Notes under the pieces: model-generated
The model's input: the letters and a program-made list of their open reading frames with translations, nothing else
Database searches by the model: none
Told to the model about the DNA's origin: nothing
Translations under genes and position numbers: made by a program
Shown: piece by piece, positions 1 to 12,200 of the stretch
Layout: every line of letters starts with the position of its first letter
Numbering within the stretch: the first letter of the stretch is position 1
Assembly: GCF_963678635.1 (NCBI RefSeq)
Contig: NC_087068.1
Coordinates: 870,001 to 934,000 of the forward strand
DNA length: 64,000 nt
Source: Symsagittifera roscoffensis
Taxonomy: Eukaryota; Xenacoelomorpha; Acoela; Convolutidae
Direction: 5' to 3'

Positions 1-62
1 AGGAACAGTGGAGGTAGCAGGTAGTTACAGTGAATGTTTTTTGACCGTTGTACATTGTCTAG

Positions 63-220
63 GTATCTGCTAGCTTGCAACTGCAGTCCCAGAAGAAAGA
101 AAACAGGGAATTTGACAGATGGATAGAAAATGGCGCGTCTCTTCAAATCGACTTCGATTCGGATGCAACGGACAGTGACTGTAGCAGTGAGTGCCTCAGT
201 GATTCTGACTTCGTATTAAG
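63..220 (+). CDS. KANSL1: KANSL1 exon a (first exon in window)
   Basis: Opens after a pyrimidine-rich TCTAG acceptor at 58-62 and closes with the strong donor AAG|GTGAGT at 221. It reads 52 codons plus two bases with no stop: a Gln-rich helix-like start, an EFDRWIENG segment, then an acidic run (IDFDSDATDSDCSSECLSD). The acidic Ser/Asp run recalls the DSDATESS-type segment ahead of the coiled-coil region in animal KANSL1. The start phase (0) is inferred; an upstream exon must exist outside the window. Confidence 0.7.
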
Positions 221-3200
221 GTGAGTGGTAAACGTGATTGTTATACGTGCTTATAGACTCACATGGAAGCTGAAATCTAATTAAAAGTGTGAAATGAATG
301 AAGTGAGATAGTGCCGTTAATGGGTTGTTTCATGCTCATTTTTTGTGATTTGACTGACTTCGAATCCTATGAGCTAATGGAAGGCAGTTCGCGTTCACTG
401 AAACAGTGCAAATGCTGCAAAAATAGAGCTTAATTTTAGAGTCATTAGGTTATAAAACTCCGATTTTTTTGCATGTAGTGAAAATAATCGTTGATACAGA
501 TTTCTCTAATTTGGCAAGTTTTATCAATCATAAAAGGTTTTTGAATTATAGATAGCTTCAATGTGATTACAATCGGGTACTAGTTTTTTCGTAAATAACT
601 TTAGAAACAGGACTCAAATGACTTACTCCTGGTCCTGGACTCTTTCACCTTTTCGTCTCTGTTGCAAATCAAATCTTCTTTCTCTTTGTTGCAAATAATA
701 AGCATGTTTTGAGTTTCTTCTTATTGTTTTAAATATGCCAGCTTTTCGAAATTTGCTTTTAATGTTGGATATAATTTTTTTTTCTTAATACTTTTCGGTC
801 TATGTTATTAGTGCTTAGTGGCCTCATTTTGAGCCGCTTGATTAACAAAATGTTTTTTGTATATGTGCGTGTGTGTTTTGAGGGAGTCGTAAACTTAAAA
901 TCTTTATTCGTTTCAAACTTTTTCTAGACTTTTTTTTCGAATTATTGCTTTTGGCTTGATACGTTTTGGACCTTTTTATATCGCCATATTTGTCTCATAT
1001 CGAGCCTTTGAGTAGCAGAAAGGTCTCTGTGAGCCTGTGTGTTTTCAGGGAGAGGTGAACTTAATTTTTCTGATTACTTTCAAATTTTTCTAAACTTTTT
1101 TCGGATTTCAGTTTTTGTCTTTTTTCTGCTTAGTAGGTTTCGGCCTATTTTTTATTGCCATAGTAGTCTCTTATTGCGCCTTTTGATGAGCAAAAAGTTG
1201 GAATCTCAATCTGTTTGTGTGTGTTTTGATTGAGAAGGAAAATTTGTATTTTTAATGAGCTTGAAATTTTTAAAACTTTTGTTGTCAGCTTGAATGGTTT
1301 CTGCTCAGCTGTTTTCGGCATTGTTACTGCCGGGTAAGTTTTCTTCCGATGCTAATTTTGCATTATTTTGTCCGTGCATTTTTTTTCAAATCGATCTCAA
1401 TACATTTTCGGTTTTATTGTTGTCGACTAAGCTCACGGTTTTTTTGTCCGAAATGTGTACGCCACCTTGACTTCAATATATACATGACACTGAAGAAGAA
1501 GAACGAGAATTTATTTCTCCATATAGTTGATAATACAAGCATCAATTTATTTTAATTATTAAATCAACAAAATGGAGGGGGTAGATAAAAGGCGCAGTAT
1601 GTGCCTACTTGACGTCTACCCGTTGAGCAAATTATGATTGCAACGAAGTAATAAAGATAAATTTATATTCGAATTAATATAGGATAGTGGGGAAGAATTT
1701 CTTTTTCCCTAAAATTAAGCCCTCAATAAGGAATAGTTATTACGTCTAGTCCTGTCATTTTGGCCAATTGTCATTCCAGCTGACGAACTAAGAATATGAG
1801 AAATAATATGAAAAAAAATTCTAAGTTTTTTCGTTTTATTTTAATTTTCAAAAAAATGCGATATCTCGAAAACTACAAGGATTTGGAGGGTCACATTTTC
1901 AGCACAGAACCGCACCCCTAGAACGGTTGTTTTATAGCATTTAGCAAGCGGGTACCTTTTTTAAAAAATAAAAATTCAAAGAAATATGTTTTGCACCAAC
2001 TCGTAATTGCCACAAATGAAATTATCTTTAAATTTATGGACGAAACTATTCTTCTTTTTTTGACATCAATCCGATATTTTCAGGTAAGAGCTTATTTATA
2101 CTCATAATATTCAATAACTTTGATCCCCATATTAGTCAAAGAACATGATTTTACCTTACAGAATGGTGGAACAAATGTTCGACCTTTTGAAATTCGCGTA
2201 TTATAGGCAAAATTTTTAAAAGTAAACAAAGAATTGAGAAAACAAGTTAGATGTTTTTGATTTAATGATCATAAACAAAACTTCATCAAATCGTACACAT
2301 ATAGCTCATGAACTGTTAGTATTTTGATATCAGAAAAGAATTTAGTAATGGTATCAAATTTCCTTTGAAGCAGATCATGCGAACAATTTTTCGTTGCATA
2401 TTCAAAATTGGGTTTAAAAAAAACTCGTGCCGCCGTAGACGAGCAAGCCATATTGTATTATTGGCTTGATATTCGACATATAGTATTTCAGTAGGATGGA
2501 TCTTGGTGCATAATGTCTCATTTTTGATATTACACCACAGTGACGACCTAGTTTTGATTGAACATTCGGTATATGGTGAAAAAATTAAAGCTTATCATCT
2601 ACAAGGACACCTAGGTATTTGCAAAAAGGTTTTGGCCGAAAAGTAAAATCAAGTATATCAATAGAAAGATTGGAAGCACTTCTATTCTTAGTAAAATTAA
2701 TAAAAGTAGTTTTTATCTGAGTTTAAGGTTTATTGATTTGAACAAAGCCAGGAAGAAATGTTGGTCAAATCTATCTGGTTTTCTTCATAGATAGATGTTT
2801 GACATGATATGTTTGTATCATCTGCAAATAGAAACACATTTGAATTGCAAACTGCGTGCTGCATGTCGTTAATATAAACTAGAAACAAGAGAGGGCATAA
2901 AACAGAGCCTTGATAAGCAATTTCCACGTACTGCATAGCATTTTAATTTCCTCAAAAGAATTTTATGGTCCAGCGTATCAAATGCTTTTTTTTATTCAAT
3001 GAAGCTACATTTAATGTTTTTATCAACACCTAGTCTTAATCTTTCAGTCAAATCAGCTAATGCATCAACTGTTGCAAACTTCTCCCTGAATCCAAACTGA
3101 TGATGATACAGAAGTTCAAACTTTTCAAGATAGTTGTAAAATCGAGATTTTTTCAATAACTTTGCTGCAGCTACTTGAAAGTGATATTGGACGGTAATTG

Positions 3201-6200
3201 CTCATAATTATTCTGCTATCAGCTTTATCAAGAGGTAAAACCCGAGCATACTTGAGGCTTTGAGGAAACATACCAGAGATTAGTTAAGTATGTTAAATAA
3301 GGTGCTAACAAATACCTGCTTTTAACTAAAAAAAAACGTTACTAACTTCATCGATGCCACAAGTATGCTTGGGCTTCAGACGCTCTAACTCATCAATTAT
3401 CTCACAAATTGTACTAATAAAGAGATAAATAGATGGGCTTAAGTCTTTTATTTTAATCACTGGCTCCACGAGGTTAATTTTGCTTGCTAACTTGGTTCCT
3501 ACCGAAGCGAAATAATCAATAAAAGCGTTAGATGTTAGAACGGGGTCAGATAATTTATTGTTATTGATTAAAAGAGCTGAAGTTTTTGATGATTTTGCGG
3601 TCTTGCCATTTTTTTCATTTAAAACTTTAAATATTTGTCTCGAGTCTCCAATACATATATTAAATTGGTGGATACTATGTGGACAGCAGTACATTGTTTT
3701 TTATCAATTTTGTTATGCCCAAATATTTCGGTTGAGTTTCAGTTTTTTGGCTGCAGGCTTTAATTCCGTCGGCTTATTAACCATTTATCTTGTTTCTACA
3801 ACTTTCCGGCTTTTTTTATGAAATAGAAAAGACCGTGGCGCCAAATTTTTGAATTCGTAAATTCATAAGCATTGGGACTTCTTAAAAATACTTCGTTTTT
3901 CTAGATTTTTTTCAAATCAGTTTTGAACGTCATGCTGCATCTTCTTATCAGTTTTGAATCTCGTGCTGTTTTTACCCTCTATTTGTTGTATTTCAAGTGG
4001 TGCGAAGCTCAGCTTCGTCTCTGTATTTATTTTTTATAAACCGCAGAATTGGATTAGTTTTTGGATTGGATCAGAATTGGATTAGAAAATCAGATGTTTG
4101 TTTTTGATTACACAGTCAGATCTATTACATTAACAAATGTCTGTCTGTCATTTGCTTCACAACAGAAGCAAGCGGAAAGCATATTGAATGCCCACGTGGA
4201 AAAACATGTAGAAAAGTAATTATAACCAGTGTACAAATGACACATCTGTTTTGTTTCAAGCGACCTGAGGGCAAATGCTTTGAAGGCTGCTGATTCTGTT
4301 GCCAACGGTATGCAAAATGGAGTGAGGAACGACGAAAGAAGTGCTGAAAAAGAGAAAGTCGAGAAAGTGTTTGCTGAGAAGACAGGCAATGTTTGGGCCA
4401 AATGGCAATGGCTCCTCTTTCAGGTGTGTATAAGCAAAATGTAGTTGAAAACGAAATGAAGAAAGCAAAAGGGCGAGCCACTTAAAGGCTCTGGTGTCCC
4501 GAAAGATGGCAAACTAGCATTGAATGATCGATAAATGTTTTAACATTCAGATAGGTTAGTAGCAGGAGTCCGTTTGTGGATCTCTTGTTGATGAGTAGTG
4601 GATGAAGTATCTAAGCAATGCGGATTCGTCTGTCAAAGGGTTTCAATACATTCTCTTACACACTCTGATTCTGCAGGTGCATAGCCTCGAGTTCAAGATA
4701 TTACAAACTAATGAGCTGCTACGTCGTATCCGCAAAGAGGAGCCGAGAGCTGAAGTGGAGCAGCCGCCTCTGCTTCTGTCGCCAGACGGGACCACAGATC
4801 GCACTGAGAGCGCTGCCAGAGTGCGGGCTGTTGTTGGGGTGAAACGCAAACGAATGGGATGCACTCTTAGCATTACTGCACAGTCTCACAATACACTGCA
4901 ACCTGTCCCAGTTCCCTGTGCGTGTGCGCCCAACACATGTTGCATTGTGTGTGGAGGCCCTGGTACTTTGTACGTGGCTGAGCCGGACAGAAGTCTACAT
5001 ACTGTGGATGAAAGAGTAGCTATGTTGTTCCCACGACAACATCACGTAAGAGTTTTCCTACATTCAAAAGGTTGTCTGGCAAATCACTGCGAAAACATTT
5101 CGATATTAAGATGAAATATAATTTCAGTTTGAGTTTTACTCAGCATGCCAATTTCTATTCAAATTCAATTGGTAATTTGTATTTTTTCCTGTTGAAATCC
5201 ACCAAATGGTTTATCATAACTAGCGCATTTACAAGAAAAATAGTTACTAAGTTGTTTGTTTTAAGGTGTTGGGAAGGGGCAAAAGACCGCTGTCCGCGCA
5301 ATATGGCAGACTCATCAAAGACAAGAAATGCTCGAGTTTTCATACAACTCAAAGTATCCAAAATTCTCTTCATAATCAAAACGCCGCCAAGAAAAATATG
5401 CAACAGCCGCACAACCAGAAAGTATCTGATAAATATTGCTTGGGTGGAGTAAAAATTGGCGAAAAGGGTAAGAGTTCTGAGTTAGTGACTGGAAAAGAGA
5501 AAGCTAAAGTAAAGACGCCAACAGGAGGAAGTAGCAACCATCTGCAGATGTTGCTTCAGTCGAAGAAAAGGAGCAGACAGGCAATGAAAAATAAAAGCAG
5601 TGGTTTTAAAAAGGAACACAATGTCAAGTCTAACGAGAAGCCAGACGCAAGTGGTGTTAGCTGTGTGGAAGTTAAGAAATCGGCTGCTAATGGGTTTGTT
5701 TAATTTTGGCCAAATTCACTTAATAAGTGTCAATGAACGAATAGAAGACACTTATTTAAGGCGTGTCCTTTTATTTTTTTCAGAAAAAGTCTGAAAAATT
5801 GTACGCGCTTGAGATTTCCCTCAGTTGGTGTAGGGAAAACTTGTTTATAAAATTCGAATATTGAATTGAATAAGATATATAAATAGATAGAATAGAATAA
5901 TGTATATAGAGTTAACGTTTCCAGATTGAATAAAGATTGAATAGATTCACAAATGTTTTTAACTTGATTTCACATCTCAGGCTTTCGCAACTGGCGGTTT
6001 CACATTCTCAAGTGACAAACGATTAGGCTGGTGAGATTTGTCCTTGAGTCAATTACTGCACTATAATGAATAGATAATAAGACATAGTTATATAAGATGT
6101 ACATAAGTAACTAGAATAGAGTGAGGTACCGAAGGTCGCCTCATGACATTTCCCCCTCTTGAGGAAAATTTATCAAAGTATACATTTTTGACAGTATTGG

Positions 6201-9200
6201 ATATAATGATAAGACACTATTGCACTCGTTGAGGATGGGCCCAAACGAACCAGAAAACAAAATAGAACAAAGTTTTACGCACAAGGATTATTCTCATGTT
6301 CTTCAATTCTGATTCTTTCAAACGGGGTAGTTTGTTCTTTAGTTCTCGGGAAAGTCAACTGGGCTCCTTTTCGAACAATTGGGATGAATGGTGTAGTATG
6401 CGTCGCTTCTCGGACTGGTAATTGGGGCAAAGACTCGATGGGCACGGATTCCGTGACATTCTTAACCGAATGACGAAGGGGATCGCCGAAAAACCTCGTC
6501 GGTTTCTTTGACCGTCCGGAGGATCGGGTAGTCACTCTTAGCTTGATCAGTAGCCTCCGCGTGATCTGTAGTTGCCGCATCCTGAACTGTAACATGTGAA
6601 TCATCCCCTGACGTCTGTGGCCTTGATTGGGTGGACGAATCAAGAGGCGTTGCTAAAGCTCCTGTTGATGAAGTCCCAGTGGGGCTCGTCGGCGGTTGCG
6701 CAATTGTAATTTGTGGCGTCGCATCTGCTGGAGCCAATCTCTGAGGCGCGGAACCGGGTGCCTCCACCAACTCAAGCTGTGGTCCAGTTATTAATGAGTC
6801 CTCACTTGACGACTCTGCCGTCAAATCGATCACTTTACCCTTAGAAGGTTCGCTGGTTTGCCTCTGAACTGGAAAAGTAGATGGCTGAGATTGAGGGCGA
6901 GGAGCAATCCGTCTTTGGAGTCTCTCTCCCACTCTGCCAGGCGTAGCTGAAAACTTAGGGAGGTTAGAATTATATCTTAGACTTAAGTGATTTTTCCGAT
7001 AGACTTTTCCTTGGTCAGTAATGTAAGTGTGGTCCGTAACACGAGTAATCTTGATTTTAGCTAGTTTGAATAGAGGTTTTCCCGATTTTCGATCAAGCGA
7101 TTTTCGAAAGATTTTGACTCTTAGAGGATCTTGCAAAATTAGTTTTTCTAATTTACGTGTTTTTGAGAGTCTTTTTGGCCTCGATGGCGACGGCATATTC
7201 ATTCGTTGAGAATGCGAGAGGGCTGGTGCTGATGTGTCTCGAACGTTGTCATAAAAGCGTAGTGTTCCCTTTGTGATCCCCGATTTCAGCGAGTTTGCAA
7301 GGTCACTACTTCGAGCGGTCAATTCGCGGAGAAGCTCGTGTCCCTGTTGCGGAGGCACATTTCGTTTCCATTGTTTCCAGACGTTAGCCGCCTTAGCGAG
7401 GTTCTCCAGGGCCTTGTATGGCTGACTTTCCGCCACTAGATTGCCCTCACCAAAAAGTAGCTTGAATCTACAGGGAATTTCCGGACTGTGCGAAGCTCCT
7501 CTGGGTACAACTTTGGCCCTATCGCGGCTGTAGTCTTTACTTGAACGCTGCTCCGGTGTTAAGAGGTTTCGCTCCAGTCCTTGCGCTGAAGTAGGAGAAT
7601 GAACAACATTATCACGCGCTATTGAAAACTCAGTATTAGGCTTTCTACCATAATGTAACTCAAAAGGAGACATTTTTAACGTAGAATGTTTGGTTTTTCG
7701 AATATCGTCAATGATTTGTTGTAAAGTCGACTTCAAGCTTTTAAAATTAGGATCTAATTTCTCTGTTCCCAACTTTCGTTTAATGGTCGGAATCGACCGT
7801 TCAACCAGCCCACAACTTCGATGATCCCCCACCGCTGTGAGGATATGTTTTATACCTCTACTTTTGCAAAATTCTTTAACAACATCAGAGTTGAACCCAG
7901 AGCCATGATCTGTCCTAATGCTTTCCGGTATACAATGATTACGAATGTACGATCGCGAAAATTTGACTACTTTTTTCGCACTTGTAGTCTTAGTTAACAT
8001 CACCGAAGGGTATTTGGAAAAACAATCTATTGCGACTAAAATATAGATTTTTCCCTTCTTGTCATCTATTAACGGACCCGCAAAATGTCGGATTCTGTTC
8101 TGGATTCGGAGCTGACAACGGTGGTAGTGGCTTAGCAGAGTTATAAGTCGTTGAAGTTTTGATATTCTTACCAAATAAGGTACACTCCGGGCACTTTTCA
8201 CAGATATTAACTATCTGGCGATTGAGAAATGGCCACCATACGTATTCCGAAGCGTCCATCATAGCCGCCTGTCCAGGATGCGAACGGTGAAGTCGAGTCA
8301 GAATGGCACTCCGTAATTGCTCGGGTATGGCCAATTTGTTATCTATTAGAACACAATTGTTCACTACCGCCGCCTTCGTCCAGAATTGGGCCATGTATGC
8401 CCCCAGTTTGTTGAAGGATTGTACGTCCTTGTTAATGATCGCTGTCCTCATCGGTCCGAGAAATGGGTCTTCTCCTGTCAGTTCTACCAGCAGGTCAACG
8501 TCAAACAGTCCTGGTAATCCGACCACTTTCTTCTTGTCCGGTGTGACCAGTGGTTTGCGATTTTTGATGGCATTAACTCCCATTCTGATTGCCTCCCCCT
8601 GTCTGGCCTGTTTGTTCTGCCTCTGCCTTCGGCACTTGTCTAGAAACTGGGCAAGGGCCTTTCGTGTAGACTGTCCGCGAGCGACCACAAAACGGTCTCG
8701 TGAATGTCTCATCCTGGCAAGATTTCGGGCTCGAATTTGGTCAATACGGCTTCGGCGAATCATAGTTATTTCTTGACAGTCCGGGTCTTTGTTGACTCGA
8801 GGTACGAAAAATAGGGGAACTGGTAGAAAATTTTTCAACAAAGTTGAGGAGATTTGCTTGTTCAAGCGTGTTTGCGAAGTCGATAGTGTTAGTAGAAGTA
8901 ATAGAGTTATTTAGAGTAGAGTTAAGAGTAGCATTTTCAGAGAGGTTATTTGAATCTTCCTTAGCGTGAATTGATTCTGAGATAAGGTCGGAGACAATGA
9001 GTTTGATCAAAAACTTCCGGTTTAGCGTATCTCATTTGCATACTGAGCTGTGATTGGTCGAACCGACCAGAGCATGGAAAGTCGACCTCTCGCGGCGAGA
9101 ATGTAAAGTTACGATTTTGCATACTAGTCTGTGATTGACTGAGAGCATGATTTAACGCCCTCTAGCGGTGAGAAATCGTGACTAGAAATTAACATATCCT

Positions 9201-12200
9201 TTAGGGATTGGTTAACAAGTTGGTTATTAAACGCGACGCCCTCTAGCGACGACGAACGAAACTGATTGCAAATATCTGATTGGTGATGTGAAACAACCAA
9301 TGATTGGTCCACCGCTTTAGTTAAGAGGTGGCTAATAGCGCCTCCAACACTACCGAACTTTTTGATTGGTCGAAATCGGTTATAATATGAAACTTGCCCC
9401 ACAGGCACTATTTGAGGTCTGGACGGAGTACTGATCGAGTTTAAAGAATTATGAAAAGCTTGAATAGATTTAATGACAAATAATTCATCATGCGATGACG
9501 GTAAAGGTGCTTCAAAAGTCGGGTGTCTTGACGTATAGTCTGCAATACCTAGAGAGGAACCTGGCACATGTTCACTCTGATAATCGAACGGAATGAGACG
9601 ATCCGCCCAACGAGATAGTCGTGACTGATAAGATTTGTTGCCATACGTTTCGTTGAGAGCTGGAATTATAGCCTTATGATCAGTTAAGATAACAAAGCGC
9701 TTACCAAGTAAGTATCTACGAAAATGTTCGCACGCCCACACAATGGCCAGAAACTCTAACTCGTTGGTACTATATTTGAGTTCCGCGGAGTTAAGAAATC
9801 TAGAGGCAAACGCTATCAGGGCCCAGATATTCGGTTCCACTTCCTGTTCCAAACAAGCTCCTAATCCGCTGTGACTCGGGTCACATTTAACTCGAGAAGC
9901 TTTTGAGGCATCATGGTGAAACAAGTTAGGGATGTTTGCAATGAGGTCTAAAGTTTTCTGAAAAGCACTAACTTGCTCTTCCCCCCACAAAAAGGATTTC
10001 TTATTCTCCGCTTTTAAGGATGCTCTGAACGCAACTGTATACTTATGCAAATCCGAAATGAAACGTTGAAGATGATTGAGAGTCCCCATAAATGATCTTA
10101 ATTGCTTAAGAGTTTTCGGTGGCATCAGTGATTTGATAGCCTCTATTTTCGAGAATTTCGGGGCGTAACCGTTTTCATCGATTTCGTACCCTAACCAGAC
10201 TAACTTGTTAACTGAGAACTCACATTTGCTAAGTTTCAATGCCCATCCTTCCTCGTTCAATCGATCCATGACTTTTCCTTTAGTGACAACCAGTATATCA
10301 TCAAGGTAACAGATAACACCTTCTAATCCTTGTAACGTACAGTCCATCGCTTTTTGGAATTCTGTGGGCATATCCGTCAATCCGTAGAAACCAGCCTTGA
10401 AACGATATGTGCCTGTTGCTTCTCCACACAAAATACTTTAAGTTACAATGGTTACTGGTTAGATTCGATAAAGGTAATTGTTTAAAAGCATATTTAAGGT
10501 CAAGAGAAGTAAACCACACTTTCCCAGATGTGTCTAGTGATGATTTGAGCCGCCGAGTCAATCAATTCATGCATATTAGGCATTTGGTATTTGTTTTGCC
10601 AGATTTGAGCATTCATTGGTTTAGCCTTAAGTGCAAGTTTTATTGACCCGTCTTTCTTGCACTTAACACATGGGCGCGACAAAATGATCCGTAGTACACT
10701 TTTCTAATTTTTCAATATGTTTGTCTTTGATTAACTTTTTAATCTCAGCCGTGACTCGATCTTGTAAATGGATAGGGACTTTTCGGCTTTTAACTTGCCT
10801 AGGTATCAAAGGATTTTTGAAATTAGTGAATACTTCATAGTTTTTCGACCTCCCCAGCCTGCTGAACACATTAGAGTACCTTTTGACAAAATGCTCCTTC
10901 CAGAACTGAGAGGTCGGATCCAAATCCTGCACATCTTCCGCAAAGCTAACTTCCGCCGGTCCTCGTTGCACCGTTTCAATTCCCAATTGCTCATGAAGGT
11001 TCAGTCCGAGTAAATTCCGAGTACGATTTTCGGACACCAAGAAACACGCATTTTCGATTTTCCATCCTTTCGACGTAATCGGAATTTTTAGCGATCCGAA
11101 CAGTTTAATTGGGTTTTTATTATAGTCAACATAAGTAACACCTACTGGATATCTCGCGATGTCCTTAAACTTAACGTTTGGAAGTCGCCTCATCAGTATT
11201 TCCGCCGTCTTCTTGTTCAAAAATGACACAGGACTGTCTGTGTCCATCGTAGCATAAAAGAAAGAGTTGCCAGAACGTAGTTGAATACTGAGGCTCCTTG
11301 GTTGTCCTCCCGCTGCCTTCAAAAGTTCTACATTGTTGATTTGTACAATATCAATTGCCATAACTCCATATTCCGGTTCACTGTCACCGTTTACGTCAAT
11401 TAGGTTACACTCTTGATCGGAAAGTGTCTCATCATGTTGCACCATTTTAACACGTCGCTTTCTAGTGTTACACACTTGAGCAAAATGACCCTTCTTTTTA
11501 CACGCATTGCAAGTAGCTTCTCTGGCCGGACACGACCGACGGTGTTCGAGGGAAAATGGATTACCGCAAAAGTAACTTGGCTTATTTTGACATTGACGTT
11601 GATTGGAACGATTAAAACCTCCACCTCGACTGCTGTTTCCTTGATTCTTAAATTGCTGCACCGAAGAAGTCGGCTCTTGTTTGACTCGAATAGAACTGGC
11701 ATTAGTAGATATAGTGTTGTTATGCGGGAGTAATTTCTGAAATTGCTCTGATGTCTTAGCCCCTTTCTCATTCTCCAACGCCAATTGCAGAGTATCATCA
11801 AGATTAGCCTTCGCTCTGATTAGTTGCCGTTGGACCACCACATCCCGAATGCGACCAATAAATAAGTCCTTCAACGTGGCACTTTCTTGATCGAGCGGCC
11901 AATTACACAACGCGGTTTGAGCGCTAAGTGTGGCATAGAATGAGGAAAATTAATCATTCTCCTGCATGAATTTTGTATTATACAACTTGATTCTTTCGAC
12001 TGTGTAGTCCCGCTCCGCCTTAAAGAGATCTTCACAGCATTTGTGAAAATCAATGAAGGAACACGTATTGAGGTCCAGTTGAGGGTAAGAATCCAAAAAT
12101 CGCTTCTTTCCCTCATTTCCCAATGCGAAGAAGAGTCAAGATTTCAGACGCGCCTCAGCCTCATGGTAACACCAATTATGTCCAATGCGAGGTCCTTTCC

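Larger units (their letters stand above)
2230..3700 (-). mobile_element. 5'-truncated, decayed LINE (jockey/CR1-type non-LTR retrotransposon)
   Basis: Three minus-strand open stretches in the right order form the RT of a non-LTR retrotransposon. 3694-3326 resembles the region ahead of the RT fingers (DPVLTSNAFIDYFASVGTKL, LKPKHTCGID). 2936-2730 holds the core (QGSVLCPLLFLVYIND then FADDTN, the active-site FADD). 2451-2269 resembles the C-terminal tail. Stops and frameshifts separate them and there is no endonuclease domain, so it is dead and 5'-truncated. It lies antisense inside a KANSL1 intron. Clade assignment within jockey/CR1-like elements is uncertain. Confidence 0.7.

Noticed and set aside
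1039-1555. Small hydrophobic ORFs in the first intron
   Set aside because: They lie in T-rich diverged tandem repeats; no signal peptide plus family evidence, and no splice context.
4108-4481. Three overlapping minus-strand ORFs
   Set aside because: Shadows of KANSL1 exon b, whose plus-strand frame has matching splice sites and family motifs.
8303-8776. 157-codon plus-strand ORF
   Set aside because: It is the antisense shadow of the integrase region of element A and has no recognisable motif.
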